A stretch of DNA of 64,000 bases from Thiothrix subterranea (GCF_016772315.1 NZ_CP053482.1:2542001-2606000), one strand, 5' to 3'. Counted from the first letter of the stretch, positions 1-8,626 are shown. Numbers and translations: made by a program. The notes: generated from the letters alone by a model not told the origin.

Positions 1-752
1 AACACGAAGAAATGCGGGTTCAGCATGGATTCTTTGGTGTTGTAACGCAACGGTTGCATATCAGCACGAGTGAAGTGCCCACCGGCTTCTTCCACAATAA
101 TTTGCGCAGCGGCGGTGTCCCATTCCGAGGTTAAGCCGAGGCGTGGGTAAATATCCGCAGAACCTTCAGCAACGCGGCAGGCTTTGAGAATGCTGCCCAT
201 CACTGCGTATTCGTGTGCGCCAATGCGTTCTAAAAATTGCGGCATGATCGGGTCACGGTGCGATTTGCTGCCCATGACTTTGAGCGGCTTGCCGGTGGCA
301 CGGGTGCTGATTGGGAAGGTTTCCCCGTGCATTTGCTTGAATGCGCCGCCACCTTGATGTGCAAACCAGGTTTCATTTAACGCGGGAGCGTGGACTACGC
401 CGAGAATGGGGGCGTGGTTGTGTATCAGTGCAATCAGGGTGCTGAATTCGCCATTGCGTTTGACGAATTCGCGGGTTCCATCCAGCGGGTCAACCAGCCA
501 GTAGGTTTGCCATTGGCTGCGCTCGCTGAAGGGCAGGCTGGCGGATTCTTCGGAAAGTACCGGGTATTGCGGGGTGAGTGCGGTAAGCGCATCCACAATA
601 TGGTGGTGTGATGCCATATCCGCCGCTGTGAGCGGGGAATCGTCGGCTTTGTGTTCCACCGCAAAGTCTGGCGAATTATAGACCACCATGATTTTGTCGC
701 CTGCGTCTTGGGCAATGCGCACGGTGGCGTGGAGGAGGTTTGGCAGGTCCAT
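1..752 (-). CDS. cysQ: 3'(2'),5'-bisphosphate nucleotidase CysQ (3' end beyond window)
   Basis: Translation of the minus strand from the ATG at 752 runs open to the window edge, giving about 250 residues. It carries the inositol-monophosphatase-family metal motif WLVDPLDGTREF, an upstream E-E pair in LSEESASLPF, and the late motif SEWDTAAAQIIVEEAGG. This family hydrolyses 3'-phosphoadenosine 5'-phosphate to AMP, relieving inhibition of sulfate-activation and RNA-decay enzymes in the cytoplasm. Only the last few residues are missing. In many gammaproteobacteria cysQ lies beside nudE; here nudE is at 2682-3233 and a restriction-modification pair sits between them. Confidence 0.93.
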   Translation of the reverse strand, partial: MDLPNLLHATVRIAQDAGDKIMVVYNSPDFAVEHKADDSPLTAADMASHHHIVDALTALTPQYPVLSEESASLPFSERSQWQTYWLVDPLDGTREFVKRNGEFSTLIALIHNHAPILGVVHAPALNETWFAHQGGGAFKQMHGETFPISTRATGKPLKVMGSKSHRDPIMPQFLERIGAHEYAVMGSILKACRVAEGSADIYPRLGLTSEWDTAAAQIIVEEAGGHFTRADMQPLRYNTKESMLNPHFFV

Positions 753-822
753 GTGGTTTCTCTGTTGATGTATTTCGCGTTGGGAGGCTATCATGCTCAG
801 ATAGTCTTAAGCAAAAGTTGTC

Positions 823-1767
823 ATGTTAAAAGTTGCGTCATTTTTCGCTGGCATTGGTGGTTTTGATCTGGGCATGGAACGTGCGGGAATGCAGGTAGTT
901 GTTCAGTGTGAAATTAGTACCTTCTGCCAGCAAGTGTTAAAAAAGCATTGGCCGGATGTGCCACTATTTGGCGATATTAACCAGATGACGGCTGATGATA
1001 TTCCAGCGGATACCGACGTATGGTGTGGCGGTTTTCCCTGCCAAGATTTATCGCTGGCCAACCAAGGTAAACGTAAAGGATTAGAAGGTGAACGCAGTGG
1101 ATTGTTCTTCCAATATGCAGCACTCATTGCCGCTCGAAAACCCCGTTGGGTCATTATCGAAAATGTCCCCGGTTTGCTTAACAGCCATGAAGGCAAAGAT
1201 TTCCGGGTTCTCCTCGAAAAGCTGGATGAACTCGGGTACGGCGTTTCGTGGCGAGTATTCGATGCAAAATATTTTGGAACACCCCAACGCCGTCGCCGTG
1301 TCTACCTTGTCGCAAGTCTTGGCAACCTCCGCTCCGCTGAAGTACTTTTTGAACGAGGGCCACTTGCAATCGCTCCTCGTGCGGGCATCGGTCAGAAAGA
1401 AGCCATTGCCGGAGAATTTGGAGATGGCGATCAGGAAACAGATTGCTACGCTATCCAGCACGCGGGTATTGGCAGAAAACCCAGTGCAGGCCCCCAAGCC
1501 AAAGGCTACCGCAACGATGGCGAATCCTACACCCTCGATAGCCGGGGAAGTGCCGATGCTGTCTGTCAGGCGCTTGATGCCTTCGGAGTGCGAGATACTT
1601 CAGGGATTTCCAGCGGGGTGGACAGCAATAGATACCGTGCCGTAGGCAACGCGGTGTGTGTGCATGTGGTGGAATGGATTGGGCGGCGCTTGCTGGCGGT
1701 GGATGCCGAATGGCAAGCCTCACTCCAAGGTGATGTAGGGTTCAGCAAACAGGCTGTTACAGGGTGA
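823..1767 (+). CDS. C5-cytosine DNA methyltransferase, motif IX out of frame
   Basis: The 314-residue reading frame has motif I FAGIGGFDLG near residue 9, motif IV GGFPCQDLS with catalytic Cys73, motif VI ENV, motif VIII QRRRRVYLVAS, and a motif X-like RYRAVGNAV near the end. These identify a C5-cytosine methyltransferase, the protective partner of the convergent NotI-like endonuclease at 1720-2640, whose 3' end it overlaps by 48 bases. The region between the recognition domain and motif X is wrong in this frame: motif IX (VRRLMPSECEILQGFP) is read only in the +2 frame at about 1556-1640. A tandem TGTC duplication at 1560-1567 explains the first shift; a second change before motif X restores the frame. 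The gene is therefore either damaged or carries assembly errors. Confidence 0.85.
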   Translation: MLKVASFFAGIGGFDLGMERAGMQVVVQCEISTFCQQVLKKHWPDVPLFGDINQMTADDIPADTDVWCGGFPCQDLSLANQGKRKGLEGERSGLFFQYAALIAARKPRWVIIENVPGLLNSHEGKDFRVLLEKLDELGYGVSWRVFDAKYFGTPQRRRRVYLVASLGNLRSAEVLFERGPLAIAPRAGIGQKEAIAGEFGDGDQETDCYAIQHAGIGRKPSAGPQAKGYRNDGESYTLDSRGSADAVCQALDAFGVRDTSGISSGVDSNRYRAVGNAVCVHVVEWIGRRLLAVDAEWQASLQGDVGFSKQAVTG

Positions 1768-2640
1768 GCCTTGGTTGGTGATGGCTTGCACAAACGAGCT
1801 GTAGTTGGTGAATAGCGAGCGTTCCACGTCAATTTTTAAAGCTAAAGAATGTGGGGCGCAGTCGGGGCGTTGGGTTTCGCTGGGGTCTTCGATGAAGGTC
1901 AGTAATGCGAGTGTCCAATTGCTTTGGCGCAAATCCCTGAATTGTATGGTTTCGCGTAGGCGTGGCATCAGGTAACGCTCAATCATTGAGCCAATGCAGA
2001 ATACCATTTTACCGCCCGTCATCATGGCTACATTGCCTTTGACTAAGAACTGCTCTTGCTGTCTACGCCATGCGTTGGTCACGAGTGGGGCGGTTTTTTT
2101 GACGGGTTGAGTCAGTATTTCAATAGTCGGTGAGGGCAGTTTTTCCCACTGGTCAATGTGACGTGTTAATTCGCCGGTTGCGGTCGTTTCCCCACCACCC
2201 TGCATTTCCAAAATGACTGGACGATCCGGCGCGGTAAGTGTGGTGGTGTTAGGATTGCGTCGCCACATGACGTAATCCGCTGAGTAGCTGCTGTCTTCGG
2301 TGACAGGGATAGCCGTTTCGCGTTTAACCAATACATCTGGTCTGGTGATGTCTGGTGTGAAAATAGTTTGAGCGACTGAATGCAGGATGGTCTTTTGATG
2401 TTCGTTTAAGGGCTGATCTTTGGGGGAAGTCGCGCACAGGCGATGCGAGCAAACAATCCAGAGTTCACGAGTATCGGCATCCCAAACCGAGCAAACGGGT
2501 TTATTACCGCGTGCTGCTTTGTCGCAGTGGGCATTCCTGAACGGGCAAGGTATTTTTGCACGGGAGCTAACGTTAACGGGGGTAATGGGTGAACCCGTGT
2601 CGGTTCTGACACCCAAGTATTCTGCAACAATAACGGTCAT
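1720..2640 (-). CDS. NotI-family type II restriction endonuclease
   Basis: A 306-residue protein resembling the NotI restriction-enzyme family. The N-terminal part has a Cys-rich stretch (CPFRNAHCDKAARG followed by a further Cys in PVCSVWD and another in IVCSH), matching the Fe-binding Cys4 knot known in NotI. A PD-(D/E)xK-type core is suggested by YSADYVMWR followed by PVILEMQGGG, where E-x-Q matches the NotI active-site pattern. The start follows a purine-rich ribosome-binding stretch. It is convergent with the cytosine methyltransferase and overlaps its 3' end, the usual layout for a compact type II system. NotI itself cuts GCGGCCGC; whether this enzyme shares that site cannot be read from the sequence. 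Confidence 0.75.
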   Translation of the reverse strand: MTVIVAEYLGVRTDTGSPITPVNVSSRAKIPCPFRNAHCDKAARGNKPVCSVWDADTRELWIVCSHRLCATSPKDQPLNEHQKTILHSVAQTIFTPDITRPDVLVKRETAIPVTEDSSYSADYVMWRRNPNTTTLTAPDRPVILEMQGGGETTATGELTRHIDQWEKLPSPTIEILTQPVKKTAPLVTNAWRRQQEQFLVKGNVAMMTGGKMVFCIGSMIERYLMPRLRETIQFRDLRQSNWTLALLTFIEDPSETQRPDCAPHSLALKIDVERSLFTNYSSFVQAITNQGSPCNSLFAEPYITLE

Positions 2641-2681
2641 AGCCCTTTCCGCGTGATGATTGTATGCGCCCGATTATTGCA

Positions 2682-3233
2682 CTAAGAGTGGTGTTTTCCT
2701 AGCCAATCCTGTGCCAAATACAGCGCCAGCAAGCTGCGCCCTTCGGTGAAATCATCCTGTAACAGCAAGTCGGCAGCATCGGACAATTTCCACGGCACGA
2801 CTTCCAGCGGCTCAGGTTCGTCGCCTTCCGTGCGCTGCGGATAAAGGTCGCGGGCAAGAATCAGGTGGGTGCTGTGTTGCATGTAACCGGGGGAGAGGCT
2901 GACGCGCCGCAATACATGCAAGTCGCGTGCGCCGTAGCCGACTTCTTCCATGATTTCGCGGTTGGCAGCGTCGAGGACATCTTCGCCGCGTTCCACTTTG
3001 CCTTTGGGGAAGCCGAGTTCGTAGCGTCCTGTTCCGGCAGAGTATTCGCGAATCAACAGCAAGGTGTCGTCATCCAGCAGCGGTACGATGAGCACCGCGC
3101 CATTGCCAAGGTTGGCAAGGCGTTCGTAGGTGCGGCGTTCCCCGTTGCTGAATTCCAAGTGGATCTCTTCCACATGGAACAAGCGGCTGCTGGTGACGGG
3201 GTGTATGGCGTGTATCGTGGGTGGTTTTTGCAT
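2682..3233 (-). CDS. nudE: ADP compounds hydrolase NudE (Nudix family)
   Basis: The 183-residue protein carries a complete Nudix box, GKVERGEDVLDAANREIMEE, at about residues 97-116, preceded by the family pattern YELGFPKG. NudE enzymes hydrolyse ADP-ribose, NADH and diadenosine polyphosphates to AMP products in the cytoplasm. Length and motif placement fit NudE rather than other Nudix classes. The gene lies 14 bases upstream of the start region of nothing else on its strand: the preceding minus-strand gene is the NotI-like endonuclease, which separates nudE from its common partner cysQ. Confidence 0.9.
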   Translation of the reverse strand: MQKPPTIHAIHPVTSSRLFHVEEIHLEFSNGERRTYERLANLGNGAVLIVPLLDDDTLLLIREYSAGTGRYELGFPKGKVERGEDVLDAANREIMEEVGYGARDLHVLRRVSLSPGYMQHSTHLILARDLYPQRTEGDEPEPLEVVPWKLSDAADLLLQDDFTEGRSLLALYLAQDWLGKHHS

Positions 3234-3247
3234 CCCGCAATTCTAAC

Positions 3248-5248
3248 CTACCACGCCTGACTTATCACCTTGTCGCCGTGCAGGTAATGGATGAATTCGC
3301 CAATCATCACCGAACGGTCATTTGGCCATTGGTAGCTGGAGTAGCTGTACGGGTCGGCGATTGAGGCGGTTTCGCTAACGATGGGCGCAAGTGCTTGCAT
3401 TGTGCCGGTTTGGGTGTTGATGTTGAGGCGGTACAACTCATCCTGTGTCCAGCGGTAATCTTCGCGCTCATACAAACTGACGGGCAGGGCGACTTGCAAA
3501 TTGTTGCCTTGTTGCAAGCTGGTGAAAGCATGGTGCGTTTGCGAAACCGCTGTATCCGTTCCGGTTTTGCCGATAATGATTTTCTGCTTTTCGTAAGGAT
3601 GACTGGGATCGGTGAGGTCAATCAACGACAGTTTTACCCCGCCATCTTTGCCAATGCCGAGCAGGTAATTGTCACCGATAGGGTGCAGGTAATCCGAAAA
3701 GCCGTCAATTTCCAGTTCACTGATGATATAAGGATCAGCCGGTTTGCTTAAATCCAAGACATACAGCGGATCTGTGCGGCGGAATGTGACCAAATACGCT
3801 GTGTCGCCCAGAAAACGGGTGGCGTAGATTTGTTCGCCAGGTTTGCCTAAAGGCGCGGGGCGGGTGGCGTTGGGCAGTTTGGCAAGAATATCCAGCGATT
3901 GCGTCGCGGCATTTTCCTGCATGGTGTAGAGCCGAGCAGGGGAAGCACTGCTAGATAACTCATCGCCGGTATAGGTCAGCAGGCGCAGCACGCCGTTGTG
4001 TTCGCTCAGGCGGAACGGTTTTAAATCTTGTTGCCAGCCGAGATGCCCATCCACACGCCCAGAACCACGGTAGTTAATGCCATCCTCCAGTGAAAATTTA
4101 TGCAGGTCGGTGGTAATGGTTGGCGGGTAATAGGCAATGCTGGTACTAACCGCTGCATCGTTACCGTTTCCCGTGGTGACAGGTGCGTTGTCGGGGTAAC
4201 TGTAACTGGTGGTTGCCAGATAAATGGCTTCGGTGGAGGCGTATAAGGTTTCAGTGTCGCCTGCGAAACACTTGCCCTGTGGTGTTGGTGTGGCGCTGTT
4301 CATGTCAATTGCCAGCAAGCTGACGATACTGGTCTGGTAGCTTTTCTTGTCGGTGTATTGCGTCATGAAGCAATCTGCGCCGTTGAAAATTTCGTTTTTG
4401 CTGCCGCCGTTGTATTGGTAATCGGGCAGGAAATCAGCAAGCGTGGCGTTGTTGATCAGGGCGCGATTAGCCGCCGCATCCGCTTCGGTGGTCGGGTATT
4501 GCACCAAATTGGGAAGCGTGGGGCTGTGGCGGGTGGCGACGTACAGCGTCGAACCCATGCGGCGGCTGCTAATGACTTGCCCATCCACCGTGAGTTTGGC
4601 GGTTTGGCTGGGGCTTTCAGGGGTGGTAACGTCTAACAGGTAAAGCTGGGTTTGTTGGTTTTGCCAGTAGCTGGGAATAAACCAGCGATCCCAAATATTG
4701 TACATTTGCTGTTCTTCCGCGAGAGCAGCCAGTTTTGTGCCATCAAGGTACAGACCACTCAAGCGGGTATTGCCGTCATTGCCCAATGGCAAGTCTTTCA
4801 CCAGCGTGTTACTGGCGTCCTTCGTTTTGAAAATGCGCACATTCGGCTGGTCGGTTGCGGTGGTGTAGAGATACGTGCCGTCGGTTTTGATGCGGTCGGC
4901 TTCGTCGACATGGGTTTCTTGGGTATTGGTGCTGGAAACGCTTTTGGCGGTGTCGGCAACGGCAGTTGGTGCGTTTGTCGTTGTCATGACGGGCATAATG
5001 CACACGTCACCTTTGCACGGGTATATTTCAGGGCGCACCGTGCCGTAGATTTCGAGCATTTGCTGTTTGATCAACGTTTCGAGTTCGGTGTTGTTAGCCG
5101 CTTGTTTCAACGCCGGTTTATTGGCGCTGGTGGCTGGGGGCGTTGTATTGCCGGGGTTGACGGCAGTATTGCTGGAACTGCCCCCGCCACAGGCGCTGAG
5201 TAACAAGGCGATGGAAATGCTTAATCCCAATGAATGCAGATTTTTCAT
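3248..5248 (-). CDS. Secreted beta-propeller domain lipoprotein
   Basis: The 666-residue protein begins with a lipoprotein signal, MKNLHSLGLSISIALLLSAC, with the lipobox Leu-Ser-Ala-Cys near residue 20, then a Gly/Ser linker. The remainder resembles the Beta_propel family: the early motif THVDEADRIKTDGTYLYT and repeated blade-like segments such as YLVTFRRTDPLYVLDLSKP. It is expected at the outer face of the cell envelope. The substrate or partner is unknown, and no catalytic residues can be assigned. It ends 14 bases before nudE begins and could be cotranscribed with it. The promoter would lie in the 49-base gap shared with divergent yrfG. Confidence 0.82.
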   Translation of the reverse strand: MKNLHSLGLSISIALLLSACGGGSSSNTAVNPGNTTPPATSANKPALKQAANNTELETLIKQQMLEIYGTVRPEIYPCKGDVCIMPVMTTTNAPTAVADTAKSVSSTNTQETHVDEADRIKTDGTYLYTTATDQPNVRIFKTKDASNTLVKDLPLGNDGNTRLSGLYLDGTKLAALAEEQQMYNIWDRWFIPSYWQNQQTQLYLLDVTTPESPSQTAKLTVDGQVISSRRMGSTLYVATRHSPTLPNLVQYPTTEADAAANRALINNATLADFLPDYQYNGGSKNEIFNGADCFMTQYTDKKSYQTSIVSLLAIDMNSATPTPQGKCFAGDTETLYASTEAIYLATTSYSYPDNAPVTTGNGNDAAVSTSIAYYPPTITTDLHKFSLEDGINYRGSGRVDGHLGWQQDLKPFRLSEHNGVLRLLTYTGDELSSSASPARLYTMQENAATQSLDILAKLPNATRPAPLGKPGEQIYATRFLGDTAYLVTFRRTDPLYVLDLSKPADPYIISELEIDGFSDYLHPIGDNYLLGIGKDGGVKLSLIDLTDPSHPYEKQKIIIGKTGTDTAVSQTHHAFTSLQQGNNLQVALPVSLYEREDYRWTQDELYRLNINTQTGTMQALAPIVSETASIADPYSYSSYQWPNDRSVMIGEFIHYLHGDKVISQAW

Positions 5249-5297
5249 AATGCCCTCCGGTATGATGTCATTTTAGTGGTAGGTGGAAGCCCATAAA

Positions 5298-5966
5298 ATG
5301 AATTATAGCGCAATCAATTTAGACTGGCATGAGATTAACACGGTGTTTTTGGACATGGATGGCACGCTGTTGGATTTGCATTTCGACAACCATTTCTGGC
5401 TGGAACATTTGCCGGTGCGTTTAGCCGAACAGCGCGGTGCTACGCCGGATGAAATTCGCGCCTATTTGCACGAGCGTTATACCGAAATGGAAGGCACGTT
5501 AGATTGGTATTGCCTTGATTTCTGGCAGAATCATCTGGGCACAGACTTGGTGGCGCTCAAACACGAAATCGCGGATCGAATTGCGATTCGGGCGCACGTC
5601 GAACGCTTTCTCGAATCCCTGCGCGAACGTGGCAAGCGGGTGGTGTTGCTTACCAATGCGCACCAGAAAAGCGTGGCAATGAAATTTGGCTATGTGGCGT
5701 TAGGGCATTATTTTGATGAAATTATTACGTCGCATTCCTTGGGTTTACCGAAAGAGCATCCCGATTTCTGGCAGAAATTGAGTACGGTGGAAGTGTTTGA
5801 TCCTGCACATTCCTTATTCATTGATGACAATTTGCACGTATTACGCGCCGCACACGCGCACGGGGTGAAGTATTTGCTGGCAATCCACCAACCGGATTCG
5901 CAACAGCCACCGAAAGATACCGCCGAGTTTACGGCGGTGGCGTGTTACACGCAGTTGCTGGGCTGA
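5298..5966 (+). CDS. yrfG: GMP/IMP nucleotidase YrfG (HAD superfamily)
   Basis: HAD motif I is FLDMDGTLLDL near residue 18, followed by the family pattern DWYCLDFW, motif II VLLTNAH, and a motif III/IV region with LPKEHPDFW and LFIDDNLHVL. This matches YrfG, which dephosphorylates GMP and IMP. A GTG codon at 5283 is in frame upstream, but the ATG at 5298 matches the usual N-terminus. The gene is divergent from the propeller lipoprotein. Its last 22 bases overlap the end of the hydrogenase-protease remnant on the other strand. Confidence 0.9.
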   Translation: MNYSAINLDWHEINTVFLDMDGTLLDLHFDNHFWLEHLPVRLAEQRGATPDEIRAYLHERYTEMEGTLDWYCLDFWQNHLGTDLVALKHEIADRIAIRAHVERFLESLRERGKRVVLLTNAHQKSVAMKFGYVALGHYFDEIITSHSLGLPKEHPDFWQKLSTVEVFDPAHSLFIDDNLHVLRAAHAHGVKYLLAIHQPDSQQPPKDTAEFTAVACYTQLLG

Positions 5967-6145
5967 ACCACTACCACGCTCCACACCTCCAAACGTTTCG
6001 GCAATGCGCCCAAGGCAGCACCCATTGCCAAGGCTTCGGCGACCCCAAAACCGTGGGTCGAGGTGGGGGATTCGAGTCGTGCCAACTCATCCGGTTTGAG
6101 TTTGAGGATCAGGCCGGGTGAATGCTTGGGCGAAATGACCGCTTG
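5945..6145 (-). pseudogene. C-terminal part of a [NiFe]-hydrogenase maturation protease, cut off by the TnpB element
   Basis: Minus-strand translation from 6145 to the TAA at 5945-5947 gives QAVISPKHSPGLILKLKPDE followed by ESPTSTHGFGVAEALAMG and KRLEVWSVVVV. The segment THGFGVAEALA...LEVW is typical of the C-terminal half of [NiFe]-hydrogenase maturation proteases, which trim the large subunit after nickel insertion. The reading frame is open but has no start; it is interrupted exactly where the TnpB element begins. The matching upstream piece lies on the far side of the element at 7618-7690, where the text ends VILID. Joining VILID to QAVIS keeps the frame, so one gene was split by one insertion. 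Confidence 0.8.
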
Positions 6146-6300
6146 ACATCCTCCCCTCCCTGAAGGAAGGGGATTCCTACTGCATTCAGCTAGATAGCTG
6201 ACTTACTTCGGCGAGTTCCTGCTTCATCGAGGCGCGTAATGCTCCATCTCCACAGGCTAACAAGCGGTGTCCCCGCTCTTTAACATTGATCGCGCCGACA
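6146..6300 (-). ncRNA. Probable omega (reRNA) guide scaffold at the 3' end of tnpB
   Basis: In this transposon family the guide RNA is made from the 3' part of tnpB and the adjoining right end, and the guide is the flanking DNA. Here the expected region ends at 6146, so the guide would be read from the protease remnant just below 6146 (caagcggtcatttcgccc on the minus strand). A strong foldback lies at 6151-6176. The 5' limit is a guess and expression cannot be seen from sequence. Confidence 0.4.
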
Positions 6301-7421
6301 TGATCGGCGTGATTTTCATAGTGACACTTCACGCACACAAACTTCGCTTGCGTTTGGCGGTTATCCGCCGAGACGTGATGGCATTCGGGGCATTCTTGGC
6401 TGGTATAATGGGCGGGAACAGCAAACAACATGCCGCCGTTCCATGCCAGTTTGTAGTCGAGTTGCCGCCGAAACTCACCCCAGCCTTGGTCGACAATGGC
6501 TTTGTTTAAGCCCGATTTTGCAGCCACGTTTTTGCCGGGGTTTTCTGCCGTGCCTGCCGCTGATCTGGACATATTGCCTACCTGCAAATCTTCGATGAAC
6601 ACGAGCGCGTGGTTTTGGCTGATCGTGGTCGTCGCTTTGTGCAGGAAATCGCGGCGGGTATCGGCGATTTTTGTGTGGATTTTTTGAACCTTGGCTTTCG
6701 CTTTTTTCCAGTTGTTACTGAATTTCTGTTTATGCGCCATGCGCCGTTGGTATTTGGCGAGCTTGGCTTGTTGGGTTTTGAAGCTATTGAGCGGGGCAAT
6801 GTAGCTGCCATCTGAGAAGGTGGCGAAACGGGCTATGCCCAAGTCAATGCCGATAGCCGTGGTAGCGGTGGATACGGGCTGTTCTATTTCCCGCTGGGTT
6901 TGAATGCTAATGTACCACTTGCCGTTTTTACCGGACACGGTGACATTGCGCAATTCCCCCAACACTTCGCGGCTGTTGCGGTAGCGTAACCAGCCCAGTT
7001 TAGGCAGGAAAATACGGTTGTTACGCTGATCGAGCTTGATTTGTTTGGGGTCTGGGTAGCGAAAGCTGTCGCCGCTACCCTTGCGCTTGAAACGGGGAAA
7101 ACCTGCCCTGAGGGCAGCCGAAGGGTCGGCACGCTTGGCAAAGAAATTTTTGTAGGCTTTTTCCAAGTCCTTTAAAGCGTGTTGCAGCGGATGGACGGGG
7201 GAATCTTTCAGCCAAGAGGTTTCTGTGCCATTCCGCCATGCGGTCAGGTGTTTTGCCATTGCCACGTAACCGATGAATTTTTCACCCGCCTCATGATTGG
7301 CTTGCTGCAACGCTAACGCCCTGTTGTAAACAAACCGACACGACCCCGCGTAACGGCGAAGATTGTGCCGTTGTCCGCCGTCGGGCTTGAGTTCGTATTT
7401 AAAGGCTTGGAGTCGTTGCAT
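6186..7421 (-). CDS. tnpB: RNA-guided nuclease TnpB of an IS605-type element
   Basis: 411 residues from the ATG at 7421 (MQRLQAFKYELKPDGGQ); an in-frame ATG further upstream lacks family similarity. The RuvC-like acidic residues all appear intact: GIDLGIARFAT, VFIEDLQVGNM and HADHVGAINV. A zinc-ribbon with CPEC and CVKC lies between the last two. TnpB proteins are programmable DNA nucleases, ancestors of Cas12, guided by an RNA from the right end of their own element. The gene is full length, which suggests recent activity. It interrupts a hydrogenase maturation protease gene. Confidence 0.93.
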   Translation of the reverse strand: MQRLQAFKYELKPDGGQRHNLRRYAGSCRFVYNRALALQQANHEAGEKFIGYVAMAKHLTAWRNGTETSWLKDSPVHPLQHALKDLEKAYKNFFAKRADPSAALRAGFPRFKRKGSGDSFRYPDPKQIKLDQRNNRIFLPKLGWLRYRNSREVLGELRNVTVSGKNGKWYISIQTQREIEQPVSTATTAIGIDLGIARFATFSDGSYIAPLNSFKTQQAKLAKYQRRMAHKQKFSNNWKKAKAKVQKIHTKIADTRRDFLHKATTTISQNHALVFIEDLQVGNMSRSAAGTAENPGKNVAAKSGLNKAIVDQGWGEFRRQLDYKLAWNGGMLFAVPAHYTSQECPECHHVSADNRQTQAKFVCVKCHYENHADHVGAINVKERGHRLLACGDGALRASMKQELAEVSQLSS

Positions 7422-7617
7422 ACCCGTAGTATAGCTTGGGGGGTGGGCAATTATCTGGGTGAACCGTCTTAAAGGCGTTTTTAGCCGGATGATACGCAAG
7501 AAAAATTATCCGTCATCCAGCAGCAGCAAACACCCCAACATCACTCCGAACACAGGGAGGCTTCGCCTCCCGCGCTATCCTCCCCGCCCTGAAGGACGAG
7601 GTTTGCCGCGCAACCTG

Positions 7618-7789
7618 ATCAATCAGGATCACGTAGTCATAATCAGCCAAGTATTTCAGCAAATCCGCGCCTGATTCTGGCTGGTGGGCGGCACAATCCG
7701 TGCGGTTTTCACCGTGCCATCGGCATGAAAAGCGTAGCGATGCCACAACATTCCGCGTGGTGCTTCGGTGCAACCAAACCCGGTACTTT
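7618..7789 (-). pseudogene. Fused remnants of hydrogenase large subunit (C-terminal part) and maturation protease (middle part)
   Basis: Directly after the stop of the gamma-subunit gene, the minus strand reads [18 protein letters not shown] and then [14 protein letters not shown] before a stop at 7656. This is the conserved C-terminal region of [NiFe]-hydrogenase large subunits. In another frame the same DNA continues as [17 protein letters not shown] up to 7618, which fits the middle of a hydrogenase maturation protease and joins in frame with the piece at 5945-6145 once the TnpB element is removed. A deletion must have removed the small (delta) subunit, most of the large subunit with its nickel-binding cysteines, and the start of the protease. 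Confidence 0.75.
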
Positions 7790-8626
7790 TCAAAACCCCT
7801 TCACCCCTAACAGGTGGCTGATTTCTGGTAACGGGTAAACCGGGCCGTCTTTGCAGATAAAGCTGCCACCGAATTGGCAATGCCCGCAATGCCCGACGGC
7901 GCAGTGCATATTGCGTTCCATGCTCAACCAGATGTCATGGTCGGGCAAACCGCGTTCCTGCAACGCATGGGCGGTGGCTCGCATCATCCCTTCCGGGCCA
8001 CACAACATGGCAACCGCATTGGCGGGGTCGAATTGCGCTTGCCCAATCAATTGCGTGACTAGCCCAGTGTTGAACGGCCAGCCTTGCCCGGTTTGGTCAG
8101 CCGTGAGCAATACTTGGGTATTGGGAGCTGCCGCCCAGGTGTCGTATTGCCTGCGCCAAATCAAATCGTGGGTGTGTTTCACCCCTTGCATAATGATTAA
8201 ACGGGCGTAATGGGCGCGACGCCGCAATACGTAATGCACCACCGACACCACCGGCGCACAACCCAAGCCGCCGGTAATCAGCAAGACATCACGCCCTTGC
8301 GCCGCTGCCATCGGCCAACCCCGCCCGAAAGGGCCGCGCAACCCTAAGTAATCACCGGTTTGCAATTGCGCCAACGCTTTGGTGACACGCCCCACAACCC
8401 GCACGGTGTGATCAATCAAATGCGTGTCTTTCGGGTCAGAGGCAATCGAAATCGCGACTTCGCCGACCCCATGCAGGTACAGCATATTGAATTGCCCCGC
8501 ATCAAAATGGTAACGCGCATGGTGGGCAAGATCGGTGAAGCGCAGCCGTAGGGTGAAAATATCCGGGGCTTCTTGCACCCGTGCGACGATTTGCACTTCG
8601 TGTGGTAAGTAATCATTGGATTTCAT
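7790..8626 (-). CDS. hydG: Group 3b [NiFe]-hydrogenase (sulfhydrogenase) gamma subunit, FAD/NAD(P)-binding
   Basis: The 278-residue protein is of the ferredoxin-NADP-reductase type used as the diaphorase arm of cytoplasmic NAD(P)-linked hydrogenases. It has a flavin-binding region (residues 1-100, with [10 protein letters not shown]), a nucleotide-binding motif [24 protein letters not shown], and a C-terminal [2Fe-2S] Cys cluster [20 protein letters not shown]. The ending is full length. It overlaps the beta-subunit gene by four bases (ATGA). The catalytic genes that should follow are lost, so it may be unused or serve another partner. Confidence 0.87.
   Translation of the reverse strand: MKSNDYLPHEVQIVARVQEAPDIFTLRLRFTDLAHHARYHFDAGQFNMLYLHGVGEVAISIASDPKDTHLIDHTVRVVGRVTKALAQLQTGDYLGLRGPFGRGWPMAAAQGRDVLLITGGLGCAPVVSVVHYVLRRRAHYARLIIMQGVKHTHDLIWRRQYDTWAAAPNTQVLLTADQTGQGWPFNTGLVTQLIGQAQFDPANAVAMLCGPEGMMRATAHALQERGLPDHDIWLSMERNMHCAVGHCGHCQFGGSFICKDGPVYPLPEISHLLGVKGF

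Larger units (their letters stand above)
6146..7617 (-). mobile_element. IS200/IS605-type element carrying tnpB only (IS1341-like)
   Basis: About 1.47 kb. The left end, reading on the minus strand, begins directly 3' of TTGAT (plus-strand 7618-7622), the target used by ISDra2-like members of this superfamily, which insert without target duplication. The right end stops at 6146, because removing 6146-7617 rejoins the protease frame. Both ends carry foldback sequences: GGGAGGC/GCCTCCC at 7555-7571, a CCTCCCCGCCCTGAAGGACG stretch at 7578-7600, and a similar CCTCCCCTCCCTGAAGGAAG at 6151-6170. No tnpA is present, so movement would need a transposase supplied from elsewhere. Confidence 0.8.

Noticed and set aside
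1088-1645. A 185-codon plus-strand frame overlapping the methyltransferase
   Set aside because: Only its last 30 residues look real, and they are methyltransferase motif IX; the rest is a shadow of the main frame. It is explained by a frameshift, not a second gene.
7513-7773. An 86-codon minus-strand frame as a new gene
   Set aside because: It is made of a protease remnant ([15 protein letters not shown]) plus the TnpB element's left end, so it is a by-product of insertion.
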